Part shown: one piece after another, positions 1 to 7,123 of the stretch
How positions within the stretch are numbered: position 1 is the stretch's first letter
How the letters are laid out: each line of letters begins with the position of its first letter
Origin: an uncultured Acidobacteriota bacterium
Lineage (GTDB): Bacteria > Acidobacteriota > JAAYUB01
NCBI GenBank assembly: GCA_937925645.1
Contig: CALAMB010000460.1
Span: forward strand, 1-16,721
DNA: 16,721 bases
Direction of reading: 5' to 3'
Notes under the pieces: generated by a model
Told to the model about the DNA's origin: nothing
What the model saw: only the letters and a program-made list of their open reading frames with translations
Database searches by the model: none
Program-made: the position numbers and the translations under genes

Positions 1-1181
1 TCCTTGAGCCGGGTGACGGGCGGATGCAGCAGCTTGTTCATGAACGCGCGGGTGACGCGCTCGGCCAGCTCGCGCTCCCGGGGCGGGGCGTTCCGGTAGC
101 TGTCCAGCTCCCGGCGGCGGATCGCCTCGAACTTGTCGCGCAGGGCGACGATGGTGGGCGTGACGCCCAGCGACTCCAGCCAGCGGGCGAACCCGTCCAG
201 TTCCTCACGGAGCAGGAGGCGGACCCGATCCGCCTCGGTCTCCCGTTTGCGCCGGTTGGCGTCGACGATCCCCTCGAGATCGTCGATGTCGTACAGGAAC
301 ATCCCGGCCAGATCGCCCACCGCCGGCTCGATATCGCGGGGAATGGCGATGTCCACGAGCAGGATCTCCCGGCGCCGGGCGGCCACGGTCTCGCGGAAAG
401 GGTCGGCCTGGATCACGAAACCGGGCGCGGCGGTGGCCGAGATCACGATGTCGCACTGGGCCAGGGTGGCGTACATCTCCTCAATGGGCACGGGGATGCC
501 GGTCAGCTCCCGGGCCAGCTCCACCGAACGCTCGAAGGTCCGGTTCAGCAGGTAGAGCCGGTGCACGCCGTGGGCCTGCAGGTGCCGGGCGCAGAGCGCG
601 CCCATCTCGCCCACGCCGATCAGGGCGGCCGTCTTGTGCTCGAAGTCGCCGAAGATCTTGCGCGCCAGCTCCACCGCGGCAAAGCTGACCGAGACGGCGC
701 CCTGGCCGATCTCGGTCTCCTCCCGGGCCCGCTTGCCCGCGCGGATCGCCGCCTGGAGCAGCCGCTCCGTCACCGTGCCCATCAGCTTGTGCCGGCGGGC
801 CATGTCCTGGAACTCTTTCACCTGGCCGAGGATCTGGGGTTCGCCCATGACCATGGAATCGAGGCCGGCGGCCACTTCCAGCAGGTGGCGCGCCGCTTCG
901 AGCCCGGCGGCGCGCTCCAGGAAGCGGTCCACGTCGACGTCCGCGCCGGCCAGGCCGGCGAACAGCGACCGGACGAGTCCGTCCGCGTCGCCGTCACCCA
1001 ATTGCACGACGTACAGTTCGGTGCGGTTGCAGGTGGACAGCGGATACACTTCGGCGATGCCGGCCTGGCCGAGGAGCGGCGCCACGCGCTCCGCCAGCGC
1101 GCCGTCCCCGAACACGATCCGCTCGCGCAGCTCGACGGGGGTCTGCCGGTAGGTGAAGCCGTAGTAGCCGAGACGGATCAT
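1..1181 (-). CDS. hemA: Glutamyl-tRNA reductase HemA (partial, C-terminus off the left edge)
   Basis: Reduces glutamyl-tRNA(Glu) to glutamate-1-semialdehyde with NADPH, the first committed step of C5 tetrapyrrole synthesis in the cytoplasm. The reading frame opens at ATG 1181 with MIRLGYYGFTYRQTPVELRE and stays open to the edge (393 full codons). Visible family marks are STCNRTELY with the nucleophile Cys51, the NADPH-binding GVGEMG at about residues 189-194, FLYDIDDLEGIVDANRRKR in the linker to the dimerisation helix, and NKLLHPPVTRLK at the last visible residues. The family is usually about 420 residues or longer, so only the C-terminal tail is missing. TGAGGA, which includes the stop of the upstream membrane gene, serves as ribosome site 12 bases before the start; the gap to that gene is 15 bp, so this is the third gene of the uvrA operon. 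The identification is secure. Confidence 0.96.
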   Translation of the reverse strand, partial: MIRLGYYGFTYRQTPVELRERIVFGDGALAERVAPLLGQAGIAEVYPLSTCNRTELYVVQLGDGDADGLVRSLFAGLAGADVDVDRFLERAAGLEAARHLLEVAAGLDSMVMGEPQILGQVKEFQDMARRHKLMGTVTERLLQAAIRAGKRAREETEIGQGAVSVSFAAVELARKIFGDFEHKTAALIGVGEMGALCARHLQAHGVHRLYLLNRTFERSVELARELTGIPVPIEEMYATLAQCDIVISATAAPGFVIQADPFRETVAARRREILLVDIAIPRDIEPAVGDLAGMFLYDIDDLEGIVDANRRKRETEADRVRLLLREELDGFARWLESLGVTPTIVALRDKFEAIRRRELDSYRNAPPRERELAERVTRAFMNKLLHPPVTRLK

Positions 1182-1196
1182 GCCGTTAGCCCGTCC

Positions 1197-2006
1197 TCAG
1201 TGCGAAATGCCTTCGAAGGCGAACGCCATGACCACCAGGACGAACCCGGCGATGCTCAACAAACTCAGGGTCCGACCCGAGGCGCGGGTGATCCGGCGCA
1301 CCAGCAGTCCCGTCAGGTACACCGCCAGGGTGAACCAGGTGGCGATGATGCGGGCGTCCAGCCGGAGGTCGGCGGTCGCCCGGATCTCGCGCATCCAGTT
1401 GAAACCGGTGAAAATCGCGACCGCCAGGAGGATCACGCCCAGGAGGCTGCCGTAGAGGTTCACCCGGTCCAGTTGCTCCAGCGAGGTGAGCCGGCTGTAG
1501 AAGCGTCCGGGCCGCTTGCGGTGCAGCTCCCGGTAGAGCACGAGGTACAGCACGGCACCGATGCCGGCGATGGCGAACGAGGCGAAGGCGAACATGGAGG
1601 CGGAGACGTGGATCTCGAACCAGTGACTGCGGTACCGCGCCGGCAGGTCGCCCGACGGGGCGAACCAGAGCAGGCTGATCACCTGGGTCGCCAGGATGAT
1701 GGGCGCGATGAACGCTCCCATCGACAGATCGCGGGAGAACTTCTCGATAGAGACGTAAGCCAGCCCGATGATGAATCCGGCGAACGAGAGGGCGTCAAAC
1801 ACCGTGGCGATGGGCAGGTAGCCCAGGTGGGCGATCCGCAGCGCCAGCGCGGCCAGGTGCACGACCAGACCGGCCAGGAGCACGCGCGAAGCCAGCAGGC
1901 CGCTGCGCCGTTCCACGGAGAAGAAGAATTTGAGATAGAGCACGGCCGCGGCGAGATACAACGCGGTGCAGGCGGCCTGGGCGATGAAGGCGAACGTGAT
2001 CATCAT
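1197..2006 (-). CDS. HemX/CcsA-like cytochrome c assembly family membrane protein
   Basis: A 269-residue polytopic inner-membrane protein with about eight hydrophobic segments, of the family that holds HemX (modulates HemA level in Bacillus) and CcsA/ResC (haem delivery for cytochrome c maturation). The conserved His regions are visible (VVHLAALALRIAHLGYLP and EIHVSASMFAFASF). The tryptophan-rich WWD haem motif of true CcsA is absent: the matching stretch reads FNWMREIRATADLRLDA. That, the length and the place directly before hemA favour a HemX-type role over cytochrome c maturation; this is inference. I chose ATG 2006 because it overlaps the uvrA stop as ATGA, which suggests translational coupling. 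An in-frame TTG at 2024 lies inside uvrA and has no ribosome site. Family placement is fairly sure, exact function is not. Confidence 0.85.
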   Translation of the reverse strand: MMITFAFIAQAACTALYLAAAVLYLKFFFSVERRSGLLASRVLLAGLVVHLAALALRIAHLGYLPIATVFDALSFAGFIIGLAYVSIEKFSRDLSMGAFIAPIILATQVISLLWFAPSGDLPARYRSHWFEIHVSASMFAFASFAIAGIGAVLYLVLYRELHRKRPGRFYSRLTSLEQLDRVNLYGSLLGVILLAVAIFTGFNWMREIRATADLRLDARIIATWFTLAVYLTGLLVRRITRASGRTLSLLSIAGFVLVVMAFAFEGISH

Positions 2007-4828
2007 GGCGGATCCGTTGTCCAAGCGCCATAGTCTGCACTATTTACCGGTGGAGTGCAATCGCTATCGAGGTGGCGGCGCAAATAAGGTCCTGTCGCGG
2101 AGCGGGCTGCGCCGGCCAGTCCCTCCAGCGGCCCGCCGTAGACGATCTCGCCGCCCGCCGCGCCGCTGCCGGGGCCGAGGTCGATGACGTAGTCGGCCTG
2201 GGCGATGAAGTCGAGATTGTGCTCGATGGCGATCACCGTGTTGCCGGCGTCCACCAGGTGATGGATCAGGACGCACAGGGTGTCGATGTCGGCGAAGTGG
2301 AGGCCGGTGGTGGGCTCGTCCAGCAGGAACACGGTGCGGCGGAGCCGGGTGTCGAGCAGGTGCGCGCCCAGCTTGAGCCGCTGCTGTTCGCCGCCGGATA
2401 GCGTGGGCGTGGGCTGGCCGAGGCGGATGTAGCCCATCCCCGTGTCGGCCAGCACCTGGAGCCGCCGCCGCAGGGCGGGGAAATTGCGGAACAGGTCCAG
2501 CGCCTCGACGATGCTCAGGTCCAGCACGTCGGCGATGGAGCGCCCCTGGTAGCGGACCCGGAGCACGTCCCACGCGTAGCGCCGGCCCTGGCACTGGCCG
2601 CAGGGGACGAACGAGTCGGGGAGGAACTTCATCTCCATTCGGATCTGGCCCATGCCGCCGCAGGCGGCGCAGCGGCCGCCGCCGGTGTTGTAGCTGAAGT
2701 GGCTGGCGGTGAGCCCGCGCGCCTGGGCTTCGGGCAGCCGGGCGAAGAAGCGGCGGATCTCGTCGAACAGGCCGGTGTACGTGGCGGGCGTGGAACGCGG
2801 CGTCCGGCCCACGGGGCTCTGGTCCACGAAGTAGACGTGATCCACTTCGCCGCCGCGGAGCTGGAACTGGTCCACGTCGGGGTGCCGCGCGGGGCGGCCC
2901 TGCGCCTGGGCGCGCAGCAGCGGGTAGAGCGTGTCGGCCACCAGACTGGACTTGCCGGAGCCGGAGACCCCGGTCACGACGGTCAGGGCGGCGAAGGGGA
3001 AAAACGCCCGGATGTCCTTCAGGTTGTGAGTCCGGACGCCCGCGAGGGCGATGCCGTTCCGGCCGATCGCCCGGCGACGGGCGGGCAGGCGCACGCGGGT
3101 CCGGCCGGACAGGTAGGCGGCAGTCACCGACTCCGCGCAGTCCGTGAGACCGGCCGTCGGCCCGCTGTATAGCAACCGGCCGCCGCCGGCGCCGCCGCCG
3201 GGGCCCAGGTCGACGACGTGGTCGGCGCCGCGGATGGTGGACGCGTCGTGCTCCACAACGAGGAGCGTGTTGCCCTGGTCGCGAATCTCGCGCAGCAGCT
3301 CCATCAGCGGCTCGAAATCGGCGGGGTGCAGGCCGATGGACGGTTCGTCCAGCACGTAGAGCACGCCGCCCATGGCGTTCTGCAGCCGCGCCGCCAGGCG
3401 CAGCCGCTGCAGCTCGCCGCCGGACAGGGAGTCGGTGGACCGGTTCAGGGTCAGGTAGTCCAGACCGATCCGCATCATGGTCCGGAGCCGCCGGTCCATC
3501 TCCCGCGCGATGACTTCGGCCTGGGGGAACCGCCGGCTCAAGCCGGCCGCCTGTCCGCCCAGCCAGTCGGACAGCTTGTCGAGGGGTAGTTCCACCAGGT
3601 CCGCCACGCCCGCGCCGCCCAGCCGGTACGCCCGCCCGGCCGCGGCCAGGCGGCACCCGCCGCAGGCGGGGCAAGGTTTTTCGCGCAGGTACTGCAGGGT
3701 GAAGTCACGCTGCTCGGCCGCGGGGAGCTCGCGCCGGTGGGCGAGGAGCAGGTTGGCCGGATGGTCTTCGTCCGGCTCGGTGTGATTTTCGGTGAGCAGG
3801 GCGTCCCGGGACGATGCAGGGAGATCGGTCCAGCGGGCCAGCGGGGACAGATCGAGCGCCGCCAGGGCGCGGTGCCAGGCCCGGCCAAGGCGGCGTTGCA
3901 GCGCGCCGTCGTCCAGGACGGGCTCCAGGCGGCCGAGGGGGCGGGTCGGATCAGGGAAAAGCAGCTCGGGCGGGACGTGTCCGACGGTCCCGGTGCCGTC
4001 GCAGGCGCCGCACCGGTGCCGGAGGGAGTGGAAAGAAAAGGTGGCCGGTTGCGGATCGGGATACGCCCGTCCGCACGAATGGCAGAAATTCCGCATGGAG
4101 TAGAAGCGGGCGTCGCCCGCCGCCCCCACCGCCGTGAGCTCGCCGCGGCCGGTGCAGAGCGCCTCGGCCAGGATACCCTTCAGGGCGCGGCGCCCGCCGC
4201 GGCCGGCTGGGGCCGTGCCGGCCAGCGCTTCGATGGTGTGGCGCTGGTGCCGCGCCAGCGCGGCGCCGGCCGGGGAGCGGACCTTGCCGTCCACCCGGAC
4301 CCGGCTGACACCGCGGCGCGCCAGCTCGGCCAGGAGGGCGCGGTAGTGGCCCTTGCGGTCACGGATGAGCGGGGCGTAGACCGCCACGTCCTGCCCGGCG
4401 AAATCCCGGCCGATCATGGCGGCCAGGCCGTCGGGCGGCAGCGACACCAGCGGTTCGGCGCAGGCGGGGCAGTGCGGCCCGGCGCAGCTGTAGAATAGGA
4501 GCCGCAGGTAATCGTATACTTCCGACGTGGTGCCCAGGGTGGATAGCGCGGCCGTCGCGCCGGCGTTCTGCTGGAGGGACAGCGCCGGGGCCAGACCGTC
4601 GATCCAGTCCACCCGCGGCTTCTGGAACAGGTGCAGAAACTGGCGGGCGTACGGCGCCAGCGACTCCAGGTAGCGCCGCTGCCCTTCGGCATAGACGATG
4701 TTGTAGGCGAGGGTGGACTTCCCGGAGCCGCTCACGCCCGTGACGACCGTGAGGCGCCGCCGGGGGATCGCGACGGATACTCCCTGCAGGTTGTTCTCGG
4801 CGGCGTTTTCGATCCGGATCGCGTCCAT
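2003..4828 (-). CDS. uvrA: Excinuclease ABC subunit UvrA (or close UvrA paralogue)
   Basis: Damage-recognition ATPase of nucleotide excision repair, acting as a dimer that loads UvrB on DNA. It has 941 residues, full length for the family. It carries two ABC ATPase modules: Walker A GVSGSGKS at about 31-38 and 618-625, signatures LSGGELQRLRL (about 467) and LSGGEQQRLKL (about 808), and LDEPSIGLHP and LDEPTTGLHF Walker B/D-loop stretches. Zinc-site cysteines lie at about 246-279 (CHSC...CGAC), 385 (CPAC) and 717-745 (CAAC...CGQC). The region matching the UvrB-binding domain (YAPLIRDRKGHYRALLAEL) is present, unlike in the shorter UvrA2 class. The second signature, GEQQRLKLGAHL, departs from the usual GEAQR(I/V)KLA, so a divergent paralogue is possible. 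It is the first gene of an operon with the HemX-like gene and hemA; its TGA overlaps the next ATG. Confidence 0.93.
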   Translation of the reverse strand: MDAIRIENAAENNLQGVSVAIPRRRLTVVTGVSGSGKSTLAYNIVYAEGQRRYLESLAPYARQFLHLFQKPRVDWIDGLAPALSLQQNAGATAALSTLGTTSEVYDYLRLLFYSCAGPHCPACAEPLVSLPPDGLAAMIGRDFAGQDVAVYAPLIRDRKGHYRALLAELARRGVSRVRVDGKVRSPAGAALARHQRHTIEALAGTAPAGRGGRRALKGILAEALCTGRGELTAVGAAGDARFYSMRNFCHSCGRAYPDPQPATFSFHSLRHRCGACDGTGTVGHVPPELLFPDPTRPLGRLEPVLDDGALQRRLGRAWHRALAALDLSPLARWTDLPASSRDALLTENHTEPDEDHPANLLLAHRRELPAAEQRDFTLQYLREKPCPACGGCRLAAAGRAYRLGGAGVADLVELPLDKLSDWLGGQAAGLSRRFPQAEVIAREMDRRLRTMMRIGLDYLTLNRSTDSLSGGELQRLRLAARLQNAMGGVLYVLDEPSIGLHPADFEPLMELLREIRDQGNTLLVVEHDASTIRGADHVVDLGPGGGAGGGRLLYSGPTAGLTDCAESVTAAYLSGRTRVRLPARRRAIGRNGIALAGVRTHNLKDIRAFFPFAALTVVTGVSGSGKSSLVADTLYPLLRAQAQGRPARHPDVDQFQLRGGEVDHVYFVDQSPVGRTPRSTPATYTGLFDEIRRFFARLPEAQARGLTASHFSYNTGGGRCAACGGMGQIRMEMKFLPDSFVPCGQCQGRRYAWDVLRVRYQGRSIADVLDLSIVEALDLFRNFPALRRRLQVLADTGMGYIRLGQPTPTLSGGEQQRLKLGAHLLDTRLRRTVFLLDEPTTGLHFADIDTLCVLIHHLVDAGNTVIAIEHNLDFIAQADYVIDLGPGSGAAGGEIVYGGPLEGLAGAARSATGPYLRRHLDSDCTPPVNSADYGAWTTDPP

Positions 4829-4848
4829 GCCCGGTACCCCCGCCGTGC

Positions 4849-4858
4849 ATTATACCAG
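4849..4858 (-). promoter_or_regulatory. Extended -10 promoter of the uvrA operon
   Basis: The minus strand reads CTGGTATAAT, a perfect TATAAT (4854-4849) with the TGn extension. No -35 box is seen; the region upstream is G-rich. The -10 ends 20 bases before the uvrA ATG, so the leader would be very short (about 14 nt) with a GGGGG tract as a possible ribosome site. The same TGGTATAA string precedes four other transcription units in this window. Confidence 0.6.
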
Positions 4859-4893
4859 CCCGGCGGCGGGGCGGGGGGGCGGCGGCGCGGGCG

Positions 4894-5985
4894 TCAGAGC
4901 TTTTCCAGGTGCATGTCCAGGAGCGGTTTGGTGAATTCCCGGCTGAACCAGACGGCCAGGCCGATGTTGATGACCAGGACGATGATCACGATGACGACGG
5001 CCCATCCTTTCAGACCGGCGATGGGCTGCTCCACTTCCTGCAGGTCCTGTTCCACCAGGAGGAACCAGTTGGTATCGGGGAACGCGTCCCGCAGGCTGGT
5101 CTGGGAAACCCCGATGAAGCGGGCCTGGGCCGCCCGGCGTTCCACCCGAAAGGAGCGTTCCTGGCCCTCCTCGAGCTTCGGCTTGACCTGCTCGAAGAAA
5201 TCGTACGTGACCTGTTTGCTGAGATCCACGTCGCGCGACGAAATGATGGTTCCGTCGGAGGCGATCAGGAATGCCTGGCCGGTCTGGCCGAAACAGAACG
5301 GACGAACGATGGCGTTGAGGTAATCCGTTTTCAGAATGCCCCGGATCATGCCCAGCAGCGCCTGGTTCGAATCAAAGACGGGGACGATGACTTCCAGGAT
5401 GTAGGCCTTGTAGAATTCGCTCCGCTTGATGTCGCTGATGTAGGCCCCGCGCTGCAGGTAGCTGTTGATGACGAGGTCCCGCCACTTGCTGTCACCATAA
5501 ATGTAATGGTCGGGGACGTGAGCCGAAACCACGGCCGCGCCCAGGCGGTTCAGAACGGTGACCTCCCGGAACGTCGGATGGATGGTGATGAATCTCGTGA
5601 GGTAGGCCGAGAGCGGCGTGCCCACGATCCGGCGAACCCGCGGGTCCTCCGGCGGGAGGCCGGCCCAGGTTTTCTCCTGTTCGACGCCCTGTGCCAGGAG
5701 TGCGTCCTCCTTGCCCTGCAGCTCGCGGTTGCCGGCCGCGAGCGCCTCGAGCACGCTGGGATTGCAGGCCAGTCCGTCCATCTGGCGGCTGGCGGCCTGC
5801 AGTTGGTTGCGCAGCTGGAGCGTGGCGATCTCCGCCAGGTCGGCCAGCTCCTTGCCTTTCATCTCCATGTACTGCGCCTCGTTGTGCGAAAAAATGATCC
5901 AGAAACAGAGGATCATCGGCACGATGCCGAGGAAGAGCAGCATGATCAATATCCGGGGCTGGATGCCGAAAAGGGTTTTAGCCAT
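4894..5985 (-). CDS. dCache-type membrane sensor without cytoplasmic output domain
   Basis: A 363-residue protein with an N-terminal membrane segment (about residues 8-31, ILIMLLFLGIVPMILCFWII), a long periplasmic region of about 290 residues and a second membrane segment near the C-terminus (WAVVIVIIVLVINIGLAVWF). The periplasmic part looks like a double-cache ligand-binding domain, with the typical second-lobe pattern GQTGQAFLIASDGTIISSRD. It ends only about 15 residues after the second membrane segment (REFTKPLLDMHLEKL), the place where a HAMP domain and a kinase, cyclase or chemotaxis module normally begin. Start: ATG 5985 has AGGAGG five bases upstream; the in-frame ATG at 6006 lies ahead of that site and is unlikely. 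It is divergent from a soluble Ser/Thr kinase, so a two-gene sensing pair is possible (inference). The ligand is unknown. Confidence 0.82.
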   Translation of the reverse strand: MAKTLFGIQPRILIMLLFLGIVPMILCFWIIFSHNEAQYMEMKGKELADLAEIATLQLRNQLQAASRQMDGLACNPSVLEALAAGNRELQGKEDALLAQGVEQEKTWAGLPPEDPRVRRIVGTPLSAYLTRFITIHPTFREVTVLNRLGAAVVSAHVPDHYIYGDSKWRDLVINSYLQRGAYISDIKRSEFYKAYILEVIVPVFDSNQALLGMIRGILKTDYLNAIVRPFCFGQTGQAFLIASDGTIISSRDVDLSKQVTYDFFEQVKPKLEEGQERSFRVERRAAQARFIGVSQTSLRDAFPDTNWFLLVEQDLQEVEQPIAGLKGWAVVIVIIVLVINIGLAVWFSREFTKPLLDMHLEKL

Positions 5986-6032
5986 AAATGCCTCCTCGCA
6001 ATCCATGAACGGACATGTGATTCGTTGCTTTT

Positions 6033-6061
6033 ATTGTAGTTTAACGCATCCGGATTAGCAA
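6033..6061 (-). promoter_or_regulatory. Promoter of the cache sensor gene
   Basis: On the minus strand TTGCTA (6061-6056), a 17-base spacer and TACAAT (6038-6033) lie in an AT-richer patch about 50 bases upstream of the chosen start. Both boxes are near-consensus sigma70-type. It faces away from the kinase promoter at 6091-6101, with about 30 bp between them, room for a shared regulator site. Confidence 0.5.
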
Positions 6062-6090
6062 TCCGAAATCCTCCACCGGCGGCGCGGCCG

Positions 6091-6101
6091 TGTGGTATAA
6101 T
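6091..6101 (+). promoter_or_regulatory. Extended -10 promoter of the Ser/Thr kinase gene
   Basis: TGTGGTATAAT, with a perfect TATAAT at 6096-6101 and the TGn extension. No -35 box is recognisable. Expected transcription start is about 6108, giving a leader of about 18 nt that includes AAAGGA (6112-6117) as ribosome site. Confidence 0.6.
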
Positions 6102-6125
6102 GCCGCCAATAAAGGATTTAGAACG

Positions 6126-6980
6126 ATGCGGCTGGAAAAAATCGGCAAGTATGACGTGGTCCGGATCCTGGGCAAGGGCTCGACCGGCAAGGTGTACAAG
6201 GCGTTCGATCCCATCATCGACCGGTTCGTCGCCCTCAAGGTCATCCCGGGGGAGATCGTCAGCCAGCCGGAGCATCTCCAGCGCTTCAAGAAAGAGGTGA
6301 AGGCGCAGGGGCGGGTACTGCACCCCAACGTGGCCACCATCTTCGATGTGGATTTTTCCGACGGCAACTACGTGATCGTCATGGAGTACGTCGAGGGCCG
6401 TTCCCTGCGGGAGCTCATGCAGGCGGAGCGCATTCTCACCCTGAAGCTCTTTTACCGGATTATCTCCCAGGCGTGCGCCGGCCTCGCCAGCGCCCACAAG
6501 CAGGGGGTGATCCACCGGGACATCAAGCCGGAAAACATCGTCCTGACTCCCGAGGGCCGGGTCAAAATCCTCGACTTTTCCATCGCCAAGCTGCAGTCCT
6601 CGACGACGACCACCGGGATTGGCTTCCTGCTGGGCAGCGCCTACTACATGGCGCCGGAGCAGATCAAGGGCCTGCCGATCACGCCGGCGGCGGACCAGTT
6701 CGCCCTCGGCGTGATCGCGTACGAGATGCTCGCCGGCAAGCGCCCGTTCCAGGGCGCCAACGTGGCGGACACCATCCTGAGCGCCACCCAGCAGGAGCCG
6801 CCCGCCATCACGGAGACCAATCCCATGGTGGACGAGGAGCTCGAGCTGATCGTCCGGGTCGCGCTGGCCAAGGATCCCCACCGGCGCTACCCGTCCGTGG
6901 CCCGTTTCGGCCGGGCACTGCGCGACTATTTCCAGAAGGTCAGCCCGGCGGTTCTGGAGGACGATCCGCTGGACGATTGA
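6126..6980 (+). CDS. Soluble Hanks-type serine/threonine protein kinase
   Basis: A 284-residue cytoplasmic kinase that is almost entirely catalytic domain, with no membrane segment or PASTA repeats. Visible subdomains: glycine loop GKGSTGKVY (about 16-24), ATP lysine in VALKVI (Lys38), catalytic loop HRDIKPEN (130-137), metal-binding motif at 150 written DFSIAK rather than DFGIAK, an activation segment rich in Thr/Ser (SSTTTT), APE at 176-178, and subdomain IX ADQFALGVIAYEML. All catalytic residues needed for activity are present. ATG 6126 is chosen because AAAGGA lies 8 bases upstream; a GTG at 6090 in the same frame overlaps the promoter and is rejected. Nothing in the sequence shows its substrate. 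The gene is divergent from the cache sensor and stands alone before the FadL-type gene. Confidence 0.95.
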   Translation: MRLEKIGKYDVVRILGKGSTGKVYKAFDPIIDRFVALKVIPGEIVSQPEHLQRFKKEVKAQGRVLHPNVATIFDVDFSDGNYVIVMEYVEGRSLRELMQAERILTLKLFYRIISQACAGLASAHKQGVIHRDIKPENIVLTPEGRVKILDFSIAKLQSSTTTTGIGFLLGSAYYMAPEQIKGLPITPAADQFALGVIAYEMLAGKRPFQGANVADTILSATQQEPPAITETNPMVDEELELIVRVALAKDPHRRYPSVARFGRALRDYFQKVSPAVLEDDPLDD

Positions 6981-7004
6981 GCCGCCCCCCGCGCCACATT
7001 TCTG

Positions 7005-7032
7005 TTGCTTTCACGAACCTCCCCGCTATAAT
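7005..7032 (+). promoter_or_regulatory. Promoter of the FadL-type channel gene
   Basis: TTGCTT (7005-7010), a 16-base spacer and TATAAT (7027-7032). Unlike the other TATAAT boxes here it lacks the TGG extension. The transcript would have a leader of about 85 nt and the AAGGAG ribosome site at 7112-7117. Confidence 0.5.
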
Positions 7033-7123
7033 ACATCCCAAATTACCTTGGGTTCCGGATTGACGTTCGGTTGGTTTCGTCCGCTGCCGAGTACGATTCT
7101 GAATTTTACATAAGGAGTAGTCT

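Noticed and set aside
24..2033. A 669-codon open frame on the plus strand
   Set aside because: It lies opposite hemA and the HemX-like gene, which have clear family motifs. Its product is rich in Arg, Gly, His and Gln, typical of antisense frames in high-GC DNA, with no recognisable domain.
6090..6125. Upstream GTG start for the kinase
   Set aside because: It would place the start codon before the -10 box; ATG 6126 has a ribosome site and gives a normal kinase N-terminus.
5946..6881. A 311-codon minus-strand frame opposite the kinase
   Set aside because: It crosses the divergent promoter region and the kinase; kinase motifs on the plus strand are decisive.
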